A DNA stretch of 64,000 nt from Collimonas fungivorans (GTDB lineage Bacteria; Pseudomonadota; Gammaproteobacteria; Burkholderiales; Burkholderiaceae_D): positions 372,001 through 436,000 of the forward strand of contig NZ_CP013232.1 of NCBI RefSeq assembly GCF_001584145.1, in the 5' to 3' direction. Position 1 is the stretch's first letter, and the number at the start of each line of letters is the position of its first letter. The position numbers and the translations under genes were made by a program. The notes beneath the pieces were generated by a model. That model saw only the letters and a list, made by a program, of their open reading frames with translations. It searched no databases and had not been told where the DNA came from. This document shows, one piece after another, positions 53,281 through 61,291 of this stretch.

Positions 53281-55530
53281 ATGAAAGATATGAATCTGAA
53301 TGATCTCGCTTCCGTTCCCGAAAAGAAGCGGCGAGAAATATTGAAATCAATGCTTGCCATGTCCGTAGCGGGAGTGGGCGCGATTTTGCAAGGCTGCGGA
53401 GGCGGAGGTTCGAGTTTCTCCAACGCCAGTGGAACAGAATCCCAGGGTGGGACAACATCTCCGGGTGGAACAACATCTCCACCACCTGCGGTCAAGACCA
53501 TATCAAGTTTTTCAATTCCCATTTTGCCCGATACACAATTTTATCCGCGGTATGCTTCTGAGAAAATGGGGGAGTTATATCAGAAGCTCTACAAGACAAT
53601 TAATCCGCTGTACAACAATCCGTTCAAAACTCAGACACAGTGGATTGCTGCACATAGTGCTGATCTGAAAATACCATTCACGATTCATCTCGGTGATGTG
53701 GTGGATCAGTCGTGGTACTACACGGCAGAAGGTTCATCGCCGTGGACAAGCAGTACAAATCTGGTGGCAAACGGGCAATTGAATAGCGACCAGGTAAATA
53801 AGGAGTGGGAGCTGGCAAGCCAAGCCATGCAAGTCCTGGAAACGGCGAAGTGCCCCTATTCGATCTGTGCCGGCAATCACGACGTTGGTGCGATTGGGCA
53901 CGACATGCAATGGGGGCCGGATTGGGGCATTGGCGTTACGGGCTTCAACAACGACGATGGCTACCAGGACGGCGGCAATCATCGTTCCGGCATCTTCCAG
54001 CCGTATCTGCAAGTGTTCCCGACGGAACGAGCCAAGCAGCAAGCCACATTCGGCGGCAGGCATTCATCCGGATTCCATGAGTATCATGTCTTCAGCGCGG
54101 AAGGTAACAAATTCCTGGTGCTCTCCCTGTCCTGGAGAGCCTCCGATGATGCTCTCGCCTGGGCAAACCAGATTATAGCGAGCAACAACACGATCCCGGT
54201 TATCCTGGTAAATCATCAACTGATGGGAATTGGCAGCGACGGCACCACTGCGGCCGACACTGCTTACTCAAACTATTTGTGGGAAAAGCTTATAAAAAAC
54301 AACGACCAGATTTTCATGGCCGTCAGCGGGCACTATCACGGATCGTGCACGAAAATCAAACAGAATGCCTTTGGCAACGACGTCATTTTAATGGTGGTCG
54401 ATTATCAGATGGCATATATGGGTGGCAACGGATTGCTGCGGCTGTATGATTTTGATCTGACCAATAACAAAATAACGGCCAGTTCATTTTCCCCATGGGT
54501 TCCGGTCAAGCCGTCAAGCGCGCTTAACCAGTTTGATGTTGCGTGGCTAACAGATTCGAATCAAAATTTTTCGCTGGATTTGCAATTTGCAAAGAGGTTT
54601 TCATCCTTCAATAAAAATTTCATTACCCCGGCTGGCACATCAACCCAAGCGTTGACCGATATAGCGAAGTCCTTGATCCTTACCAACTACAATCAGGCGC
54701 CGCAAAAAGCTGCTGTACTGCCGACTGGGAGCGATGATTATGCAAAGGTGGCCAACACACTCGCGCATTGGCGATTTTTCAATTCAGCGGCGTCCGAAGG
54801 CGATGCTTTCCCATATCAAGCGGGACTGCAAATCAAGGATGCGTCAACCGCCGGCGCCAACCCAATTTCTCTGCACACCGAACTAGGCATGGCGGGAGAT
54901 CTGATCTGGTCGAAAGATCACCACCCGTTGTCGGCGTCCCCAGGAAGTCTGCGTTTTCTCAACTCCACGGGCACCAGAGCCTCCTACTTCACGACCGATC
55001 CAAACTCTTCTCTTAATACCGAACCGTTCCCGAACGGATATACCGTCGAAGCATTCATCAAGATTGATCCCGGCTTCGACGCTAGCGTAAATGGATGGAT
55101 GGGCATCCTGTATCGTCTTGGCCCTCGCTCAGAGCTCGCTGGCTTTGCTTCAGACGATGGTGACTGTTGCCTGATGTTCGCCTTGTCAAACTTGATGGAA
55201 ATTCAGTGGGAAATCGTGCCGGTCGATCAAAACACAAACCTGACATGTTGGTCCGGCAGCGTCTCTGCCGGACAATGGCTGCATATCGCCATCGTCAATA
55301 ACCCGAGTGACTCGTATTCCACTACCATGTACGTCGAAGGCGCGCCGGTCCTCCGAAACAACTCGGGGATGAGCGGAATTCGCTACGTCAAACCTGCAGA
55401 TCAGTTGGCGATAGGCTGTGGCCAATGGGCAGGCGGTATGTCTACTGGATTCTTAGGTAGCTTAGGCGAAATCCGTATTGTCGGCACCCCGCTGACTTCG
55501 GATAAATGGCTCACTGCGCGGGCTAACTAA
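53281..55530 (+). CDS. Tat-type lipoprotein: metallophosphoesterase with C-terminal LamG-like domain
   Basis: 749 residues. The KKRREILKSMLAMSVAGVGA signal with lipobox ILQGC suggests a Tat-exported lipoprotein, followed by a Gly/Ser/Thr/Pro linker. Calcineurin-like motifs: ILPDTQFY (D-x-Q in place of D-x-H), IHLGDVVDQS, CAGNHDVG, NHQLMG, and SGHYHG. The C-terminal part after about residue 530 (YTVEAFIKIDPGF, WLHIAIVNNP, GSLGEIRIVG) is a concanavalin A/LamG-like fold. Likely hydrolyses a phosphoester outside the cell. Its proximity to ugpBAE suggests scavenging of phosphorylated organics; this is an inference. Confidence 0.88.
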   Translation: MKDMNLNDLASVPEKKRREILKSMLAMSVAGVGAILQGCGGGGSSFSNASGTESQGGTTSPGGTTSPPPAVKTISSFSIPILPDTQFYPRYASEKMGELYQKLYKTINPLYNNPFKTQTQWIAAHSADLKIPFTIHLGDVVDQSWYYTAEGSSPWTSSTNLVANGQLNSDQVNKEWELASQAMQVLETAKCPYSICAGNHDVGAIGHDMQWGPDWGIGVTGFNNDDGYQDGGNHRSGIFQPYLQVFPTERAKQQATFGGRHSSGFHEYHVFSAEGNKFLVLSLSWRASDDALAWANQIIASNNTIPVILVNHQLMGIGSDGTTAADTAYSNYLWEKLIKNNDQIFMAVSGHYHGSCTKIKQNAFGNDVILMVVDYQMAYMGGNGLLRLYDFDLTNNKITASSFSPWVPVKPSSALNQFDVAWLTDSNQNFSLDLQFAKRFSSFNKNFITPAGTSTQALTDIAKSLILTNYNQAPQKAAVLPTGSDDYAKVANTLAHWRFFNSAASEGDAFPYQAGLQIKDASTAGANPISLHTELGMAGDLIWSKDHHPLSASPGSLRFLNSTGTRASYFTTDPNSSLNTEPFPNGYTVEAFIKIDPGFDASVNGWMGILYRLGPRSELAGFASDDGDCCLMFALSNLMEIQWEIVPVDQNTNLTCWSGSVSAGQWLHIAIVNNPSDSYSTTMYVEGAPVLRNNSGMSGIRYVKPADQLAIGCGQWAGGMSTGFLGSLGEIRIVGTPLTSDKWLTARAN

Positions 55531-55640
55531 GGTTATCGGGTTGAGCTTGTAAATGCAGCTGTGCAATGGCCAGGCGATTCGACTTTATCACGGTCCATTC
55601 ATAACGCGTGCCAATCTGGGTTCCACCCATCTAGTTTGTC

Positions 55641-55994
55641 ATGTGCGTCGCCAGGGATGGCGGCGCACTCGCCACGGCATGCCTTGACTTGACAACACAA
55701 GGTACTGGCGTTTGTGACCAATGGCCGACCTACTACTACACCGTCACGGCGACCAACTCCGCCGGCACGAGCGGTAATTCTCCCGCGGACAGCGCTACAC
55801 CGGTTCGTCCGATGGTGAACGTCGCCACGGGCGGGCTCGCCAATGACAGTGCGAACAACCCGACCAACGCCAGAAGCGCCTTCGACCAAAACTCGGCGAC
55901 GCAATGGTTCTACTGGGGTCTGACCGGTTGGCTGCAGTATGACCTCGGCCATACGGAGATCGTCCAACGCTACGGGATTATTACGAACAGCTGA
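55641..55994 (+). pseudogene. Fragment of a secreted enzyme: FN3 end plus F5/8 C (CBM32) start
   Basis: The frame encodes ACLDLTTQGTGVCDQWPTYY and YTVTATNSAGTSGNSPADS, the end of a fibronectin type III domain, then MVNVATGGLANDSANNPTNA and WFYWGLTGWLQYDLGHTE, the start of a discoidin/F5-8C carbohydrate-binding domain, and stops at 55992-55994 in mid-domain. No catalytic domain precedes it. Probably a remnant of a glycan-active protein. Confidence 0.75.
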
Positions 55995-56081
55995 ATTTTG
56001 AACAGATGACGAAAGTCTAGAAAACTGGTGGCGATTCAGCTCGGAATTGAAATGCATATAAATGCCTGTCGGATCCGCGTT

Positions 56082-56342
56082 CTAGTCGGTTTTTTGCGCC
56101 AATTCCGCATGATGTGCTTCCGTCATTGCTTCTTTGGCCAATGGAGGAGTCGGAGCGTCCGCTAGTTGTGTGAATATATTTTCCGTCGCATCAGCCTTTG
56201 CCTCTGGAAACGTCCAACCCCTTTTTGTATTCAGTTCAATCACAGCGATCCCGGCGGGCAAGAGACTGAGCGAAAACTGGCTCCACGTTCTCGCAGTGTC
56301 TGTCAATGAACCTGGAAAATGCCCGTCAGGGGCCTCGTGCAA
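56082..56342 (-). CDS. Uncharacterised short protein or remnant
   Basis: 86 codons on the minus strand, opened only by a TTG; the frame is open about eight codons further upstream to a TAA. Content (GHFPGSLTDTARTWSQF, SLSLLPAGIAVIELNTKRGW) looks protein-like with a hydrophobic middle, but no family was recognised. It lies 74 bp after ugpE, where ugpC or ugpQ would be expected, and is clearly not an ATPase. Confidence 0.35.
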   Translation of the reverse strand: MHEAPDGHFPGSLTDTARTWSQFSLSLLPAGIAVIELNTKRGWTFPEAKADATENIFTQLADAPTPPLAKEAMTEAHHAELAQKTD

Positions 56343-56416
56343 ATAAAGTCTGAAACAAGTTTAGCCCAAGGACACAACTTACTATTTTGAGTAAAATCAT
56401 GGCCACAGATTGTGGG

Positions 56417-57334
56417 TCATTTCCCAACTCCAACAAGTCCCTTTACAAACCAGCGCTGCATCAGCGCGATAACAATCACGGGTGGAATGAACGCAAATAG
56501 AGCTGCGGCCATGAGTAGATTCCATTCAGGCCATTGCCCGGATTCCGTAGGAAGGAAAGTTGCCATGCCAAGTACGACTGTGCGCATGTTCTCCTGGCTC
56601 GTGACCACCAGCGGCCACATATAATCTTTCCAGGTTGAGATAAACACTATCGTGCCAAGTGCGGCGAAATTGGTTTTTGAAAGAGGCAGCAGGATATCGA
56701 TGAAAAAACGGATGGGACCGGCACCGTCCATCAAGGCCGCCTCCGAGAGTTCCGGCGGTATTGTTTGGTAAAACTGCCGGAAAAGGAAAGTACCCGTTGC
56801 CGAAGCAATCAGCGGTAGCGACAAACCTGAATACGTGTTTAACAGATTCAGCGATGGTTCTATCCTGATGCCGGCGACGCTCGCGATAAGCGTATCAAGA
56901 CCGGTCGATTGCAGGATGGTTTTGAGCGGCTCGAAGAGGTCGGATGCAACCGCGTAGGTAGGAATGACGCGCACTTCGAGCGGCAACAGCAAGGTGGCAA
57001 ACAGCGTCCAGAAAATCAAGGGCTTGAAAGGCGAACGAAAGTAGACAACGGCGAAAGCCGTGATCGATGACAGTGCAAGCTTGCCGATCACCACCAGGCT
57101 CGATACCATCAAGCTGTTGAACAATTGCCGGCCTATATTCGTTCGTTGCGCGACCGCGTGCAAGTTGTCAATCAACTGCGGTCCTGGCAAGAGGGCAATG
57201 CCATTATTTAGCAGTTGCTGATTCGATACCGATGCCGAGCATAGCACCAGGTACAAAGGGCCTAGCGCAAAGATCAGTCCGAGCATCAATACTGCGTAAG
57301 CGAAAACCGTGAGGAGAGGGTGGCGTTCGACCAT
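56417..57334 (-). CDS. ugpE: UgpE-like ABC permease
   Basis: 305 residues with six membrane helices. The start MVERHPLLTVFAYAVLMLG resembles UgpE (MIEN-P-LT). The cytoplasmic EAA loop is EAALMDGAGPIRFFIDILLP. Partner permease for UgpA; three bases separate the two genes. Transports sn-glycerol-3-phosphate or glycerophosphodiesters in the UgpABCE family. No ugpC follows. Confidence 0.9.
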   Translation of the reverse strand: MVERHPLLTVFAYAVLMLGLIFALGPLYLVLCSASVSNQQLLNNGIALLPGPQLIDNLHAVAQRTNIGRQLFNSLMVSSLVVIGKLALSSITAFAVVYFRSPFKPLIFWTLFATLLLPLEVRVIPTYAVASDLFEPLKTILQSTGLDTLIASVAGIRIEPSLNLLNTYSGLSLPLIASATGTFLFRQFYQTIPPELSEAALMDGAGPIRFFIDILLPLSKTNFAALGTIVFISTWKDYMWPLVVTSQENMRTVVLGMATFLPTESGQWPEWNLLMAAALFAFIPPVIVIALMQRWFVKGLVGVGK

Positions 57335-57337
57335 GAT

Positions 57338-58225
57338 TTATCTCTCGTAGCCCATACGATCTGAAAAAAAGAGGAATTGCAACGTGGTCAAGACCACGAG
57401 GCAAAGCATCATGATCACGGAAAGCGTCGACGATCCTGATAAATCCAGCCCGACAAAGCCATCGGAAAAAATCTTGTAGACGAGGATGTTGGTCGCGCCG
57501 CCGGGACCACCTTGCGTCAGCGTATCGATCAGGCCGAAGCTGTGTGTAAACGCCTCGATCACGTTGATGACGGCAGCAAAGAATACAAACGGCGCAATCA
57601 GCGGCAGTTGGATATCGAAGAACCGGCGCATCGGGCCGGCACCATCTATCGCTGCCGCCGCGAGATAATCGTCCGGCACCGTTTGCAGGGCGGCGACGAA
57701 GATCACGAAATTGAATGGCACCTGGGTCCACGCGAAGGCAAATATCAGCATCAACATCGCTTCCGAGCCATTGATGTGCGGGGTCCAGAAGCCAGGCCAG
57801 ATGCCGTTGAGAATGGCCATCGGCCCCAAGACCGGATTCATGACAAATTTAAGAATCACACCGAGCGCCGCGCCTGCGACTGCATATGGCCAGATGAAGA
57901 GGTGACGGAAGATTTTCCGGCCACGCAGATTCAGTTCGGCGCAGGCCGCCAGGACGATGGCGATAAAGATGGCAAGCACGAGACTGCCGGCAGTAAAAAT
58001 CAATGTCGCCTGCAGCGAGGAGTAAAAGCTGTCGTCGCCGAGAATCCGAAGATAGTTTTTCACGCTGACAAAGACAGAATCGTTACCAAAAGGACGTACC
58101 AGATGGAAAGACCACCAGATCGCTTTCCAGGCCGGCCAAAAGAAAAATAAAAAGACGATAATAAGTTGCGGCGCCGCCAGAGCGAGCGGCATCCAGCGGT
58201 GTTGAAACATGGCACTAGACTTCAT
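57338..58225 (-). CDS. ugpA: UgpA-like ABC permease
   Basis: 295 residues with six membrane helices, opening with MPLALAAPQLIIVFLFFFWP as in UgpA. EAA loop: AAIDGAGPMRRFFDIQLPLI. The gene starts 29 bp after ugpB and is followed by ugpE after three bases. Works with UgpE and a missing ATPase. Confidence 0.9.
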   Translation of the reverse strand: MKSSAMFQHRWMPLALAAPQLIIVFLFFFWPAWKAIWWSFHLVRPFGNDSVFVSVKNYLRILGDDSFYSSLQATLIFTAGSLVLAIFIAIVLAACAELNLRGRKIFRHLFIWPYAVAGAALGVILKFVMNPVLGPMAILNGIWPGFWTPHINGSEAMLMLIFAFAWTQVPFNFVIFVAALQTVPDDYLAAAAIDGAGPMRRFFDIQLPLIAPFVFFAAVINVIEAFTHSFGLIDTLTQGGPGGATNILVYKIFSDGFVGLDLSGSSTLSVIMMLCLVVLTTLQFLFFSDRMGYER

Positions 58226-58254
58226 CGTTTTCTCCGTTCACGTGGCCGCACCGG

Positions 58255-59574
58255 CTATGGCAATTTTTCCTCTGCGTAGGTCTCTTCAAATCTCCTCAGC
58301 AGCCGATCGCCGCGAATTTTTGCCCTGTCGAGCCCATCGCCGATGCTTTGTCGGCCGGCGAATGCCTTCTGTATTTCCTCTGCCCAGACATGGCGGAACT
58401 GCGGCAGGAAACCGAGCCGAATGCCCCGGCTGTATTCGTTGCCGGCAATATTCATGGATGCCATGCCGATCCTGACCGACTCCAGTCCCGGGTCGCGTGC
58501 ATGGCTTCCCGCCATCATTGCTTTGCCGGCCGTTTTCGTTACGGGAACATAGCCGGTCTTCTCTGCGAATGCAATCTGGTTCTGCGGCTGCCGGAGATAG
58601 TCGAAAAAAGCGGCAACCGCCTGGTAAACCGCGACGTCATGCCCTTTCATAACCCATAGCGATGCGCCGCCGGCTACGGTGTTATGGCGGACTGTGCCGG
58701 CATAGACGGGAATCAGGCCGACGCCGGCGTCGACGATGCCGGCCGCCTTGATCGCACCCCAGGCGCTGGTCGCATCGATCACCATGGCGCATTCGCCATT
58801 CGCGAAAGCGAGTGTCTGGTTTCCGGTGCGGGTTGCGGCGGCATCGATCAGAAGTCCGTGCGTACGCCAACGCATGATATCTTGCATGAAGCGGCGGTGA
58901 ATACCAGTATTAAATACGTACTTCGCGTCAAGCCCGGCGCGCCCATTGCTCCCGGTTGAGAGTGGTTCCCCTTGTACCGCATTGATCTGTTCCAGCATGA
59001 TCCAGGGATTGAAATCGCTTACTGTCGGACAGGTTTGCCCCGAAGCCTTGAGTTTTCCCGCTGCTGCTTCAAAATCTTCCCAGGTCTGCGGCACATTCTT
59101 CACGCCAGCCGCCGCCAGTTTGGCGGTATTGGTGTACAAGACCACCGTCGACGTATTGAAAGGCAATGAGTAAAGATCGTCGGCCGAGGTCGAATAATAG
59201 CTACGCGCAGCGTTAACGTAATCTTGCCAATCGACGTCGCGATCGTTATCTTTCATCAATTGGAACACTGGATAAACAGCGTCGCTCAGCATCAGATCGA
59301 GTGTGCCGATATCGTAGATTTCGACTACCGCCGGCTGCTTTCCAGCACGGTATGCGGCAATCGTTTTCTGCATGGTTTGTTCATACGTACCTGGCGAGGT
59401 ACAGTGGACTCGATGCTGCTCCTGAGCTGCGTTGAAGGCATCGCAAAGAGATTGGATGGCATAGGCGATAGGACCGGTATGGCTGTACCAAAAATCGAAG
59501 CTGGCCGCCCTGGCGTCAGGTGCGGCGAGTGTCAGGATGCTGACAAAGCCTGCGATAAACACAATACGCTTCAC
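58255..59574 (-). CDS. ugpB: UgpB-like substrate-binding protein
   Basis: 439 residues with a signal peptide (MKRIVFIAGFVSILTLAAPDARAA in pieces). It follows the E. coli UgpB plan: FDFWYSHTGPIAYAIQSLCDAF, GTYEQTMQKTIAAYRAGKQPAVVEIYDIGT, LPFNTSTVVLYTNTAKL, FANGECAMVIDATSAWG, VAGGASLWVMKGHD, RLLRRFEETYAEE. Usual ligand is sn-glycerol-3-phosphate or glycerophosphocholine. Lies 155 bp downstream of lacI, with an inverted repeat in between. The absence of pho-regulated features and the presence of LacI suggest induction by substrate instead of by phosphate starvation. Confidence 0.9.
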   Translation of the reverse strand: MKRIVFIAGFVSILTLAAPDARAASFDFWYSHTGPIAYAIQSLCDAFNAAQEQHRVHCTSPGTYEQTMQKTIAAYRAGKQPAVVEIYDIGTLDLMLSDAVYPVFQLMKDNDRDVDWQDYVNAARSYYSTSADDLYSLPFNTSTVVLYTNTAKLAAAGVKNVPQTWEDFEAAAGKLKASGQTCPTVSDFNPWIMLEQINAVQGEPLSTGSNGRAGLDAKYVFNTGIHRRFMQDIMRWRTHGLLIDAAATRTGNQTLAFANGECAMVIDATSAWGAIKAAGIVDAGVGLIPVYAGTVRHNTVAGGASLWVMKGHDVAVYQAVAAFFDYLRQPQNQIAFAEKTGYVPVTKTAGKAMMAGSHARDPGLESVRIGMASMNIAGNEYSRGIRLGFLPQFRHVWAEEIQKAFAGRQSIGDGLDRAKIRGDRLLRRFEETYAEEKLP

Positions 59575-59681
59575 TAGGATGCCTCGATAACGGATGCCGA
59601 TGTGCGCTCCGAATTCAGGAGCGAATGGTGCCAGGCTATAAGAAAGTTTCTTGATTCACACGGCTTTATTTGCGCCATGTC

Positions 59682-59704
59682 GTTTCTTACGGCGCTTAAG
59701 AAAC
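59682..59704. promoter_or_regulatory. Inverted repeat GTTTCTTA-N7-TAAGAAAC upstream of ugpB
   Basis: Perfect 8-base arms (59682-59689, 59697-59704) with a 7-base spacer in the 155-bp gap between lacI and ugpB. No T-run follows on the minus strand, so an operator for ugpB is more likely than a lacI terminator. Its sequence differs from the TAGAACGTTCTA operators at 61092 and 61191. Confidence 0.45.
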
Positions 59705-59729
59705 AGTTTATGCCTGCAAAGCGCCCACT

Positions 59730-60854
59730 CTATTTATTTTGTTCTCCTACGGCGGGCAGGTCTGAAATAGAGCCTGATGCCAGATTGACGGCACGGGTGC
59801 TGCCGCGCACCACAAGACTGGTCGGAAAGACCCGCTGTACCAGATCGGATGAGCCACGCTTTTCTATGCAATCCAGTAATATTCGTACTGTGCATTCAGA
59901 CATCTCGAACATCGGGACATCCACGCTCGTCAAGGACGGAATGCTGAAGTCGTCGTATCGCATATTGTCGAAGCCGACCACGCTTACATCGTTTGGGACA
60001 TGCAGTCCAAGATCGTGAAGCGCCTTCAGTGCCCCCAGCGCCATTCTGTCATTGCTCAGGATGATGGCATCGGGCCGGTCCGCCGTGCCACATAATTGTG
60101 CGGCGGCGCGATAACCGCTATCGAGCGACCAGTCTCCCGGTATGACCCAATCCTGCCGGACCGGCAAACCGTATTTGTGCATACCGTCCAGATAGCCGAT
60201 GTAACGCGCCTCGCTGCCGGTCGTCACAGCCTTGTCGCGTAGTACTACCGGTGCGTGTTCTTTTCTAGCACCGGTGACAAAGGCGATGCGCCGACAACCA
60301 CCTTGCACCAGATGCTCGACTACCGCCAGCGCCGCCTCGCGGTCTGATTGCACGACATGATTGAATTGCGGATCGGCCATGCCGTAGATCACGCACGGAA
60401 ATCCCATGCGCTGCAACTCGGTGAGTACAGAGTGGCCGGCAGTGGTCACCATGGCGATCATGCCGTCGATCCGGCCCGCCAGAAAGAGATCACGGGCATA
60501 AGCCAGCGAAGCAGCGTCATCGCCCATCCAGTTGCGTTGCAAAAGAGTGTAGCCGGCCCGATCGGCGGCGCGGGTCAACGTCTGCACAACGCTATTGCCG
60601 TGGGTATCTTGAGTTCTCTCCGAACGGTTGTCGTACGAGGCGCCATTAAACATTACGCAAGCGAGCGTCTTGGTGGAGATGTTGCGCAAGGAGCGGGCGG
60701 CAATGTTGGGGATGAAATTGAGAGTATCGATCGCACTCCGCACCAGTTCACGTGTCTTGGGAGCGACTTTTTCCGGGTGATTGAGGACCAGCGACACCGT
60801 CTGGAAACTGACCCCCGCCAGTTTGGCGACGTCTTTGATGGTGACCCGGGTCAT
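59730..60854 (-). CDS. LacI-family transcriptional regulator
   Basis: 374 residues. The N-terminal HTH VTIKDVAKLAGVSFQTVSLVLN and hinge helix region PNIAARSLRN are canonical LacI; the effector domain (TLACVMFNGASYDNRS ... DAIILSNDRMALGALKALHDLG, VSVVGFDNMRYDDF) follows. The two TAGAACGTTC dyads in the divergent region before the TonB receptor are the likely operators. Probably controls both the receptor and ugpBAE. Confidence 0.93.
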   Translation of the reverse strand: MTRVTIKDVAKLAGVSFQTVSLVLNHPEKVAPKTRELVRSAIDTLNFIPNIAARSLRNISTKTLACVMFNGASYDNRSERTQDTHGNSVVQTLTRAADRAGYTLLQRNWMGDDAASLAYARDLFLAGRIDGMIAMVTTAGHSVLTELQRMGFPCVIYGMADPQFNHVVQSDREAALAVVEHLVQGGCRRIAFVTGARKEHAPVVLRDKAVTTGSEARYIGYLDGMHKYGLPVRQDWVIPGDWSLDSGYRAAAQLCGTADRPDAIILSNDRMALGALKALHDLGLHVPNDVSVVGFDNMRYDDFSIPSLTSVDVPMFEMSECTVRILLDCIEKRGSSDLVQRVFPTSLVVRGSTRAVNLASGSISDLPAVGEQNK

Positions 60855-61091
60855 GCTGTCATCCGGATGTTATTCAACATGCGTATTGTCTTTCGTTTGT
60901 TTTTTTCGGTGCGTTTTGCCCCCGATCGCCTGACGACAAGAACATCAAATCCACCTAGCGGGGCTGCTTGAGGCTACCAAAAACGCGCGTGAATAATATA
61001 TCAATTGCGTGCGATTCGAAGGAAATACATTTTTTGCGACACGCTGTTTTTGTAATCAGCATGTAACAAAGCGACGCCATAATTCGGCTCG

Positions 61092-61107
61092 ATTAGAACG
61101 TTCTAAT
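61092..61107. promoter_or_regulatory. LacI-type operator O1, perfect 16-bp palindrome
   Basis: ATTAGAACGTTCTAAT is perfectly symmetric with a central CG, the hallmark of LacI/GalR-family operators. It sits in the 437-bp region between lacI (60854) and the TonB receptor (61292). Confidence 0.75.
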
Positions 61108-61190
61108 TATATCGCTATCGGCGCCTCGATGACGATGACCACGCATTCCTCCTGGGTAAAGATTGTCTTCGGGCGACTGTCGCATCGAAA

Positions 61191-61208
61191 AATTAGAACG
61201 TTCCAATT
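61191..61208. promoter_or_regulatory. LacI-type operator O2, near-perfect 18-bp palindrome
   Basis: AATTAGAACGTTCCAATT repeats O1 with one departure from symmetry. Its centre is exactly 100 bp from that of O1 (61099.5 versus 61199.5), and it lies 83 bp before the TonB receptor start, well placed for repression, possibly with looping to O1. Confidence 0.72.
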
Positions 61209-61291
61209 AACTAATTCTGGCTAGTCGCTTCGCCCGCACACCGGTCAAGCGCGGCTGCAGGCAACGCGTAAATCACACAATGGGGGAAAAC

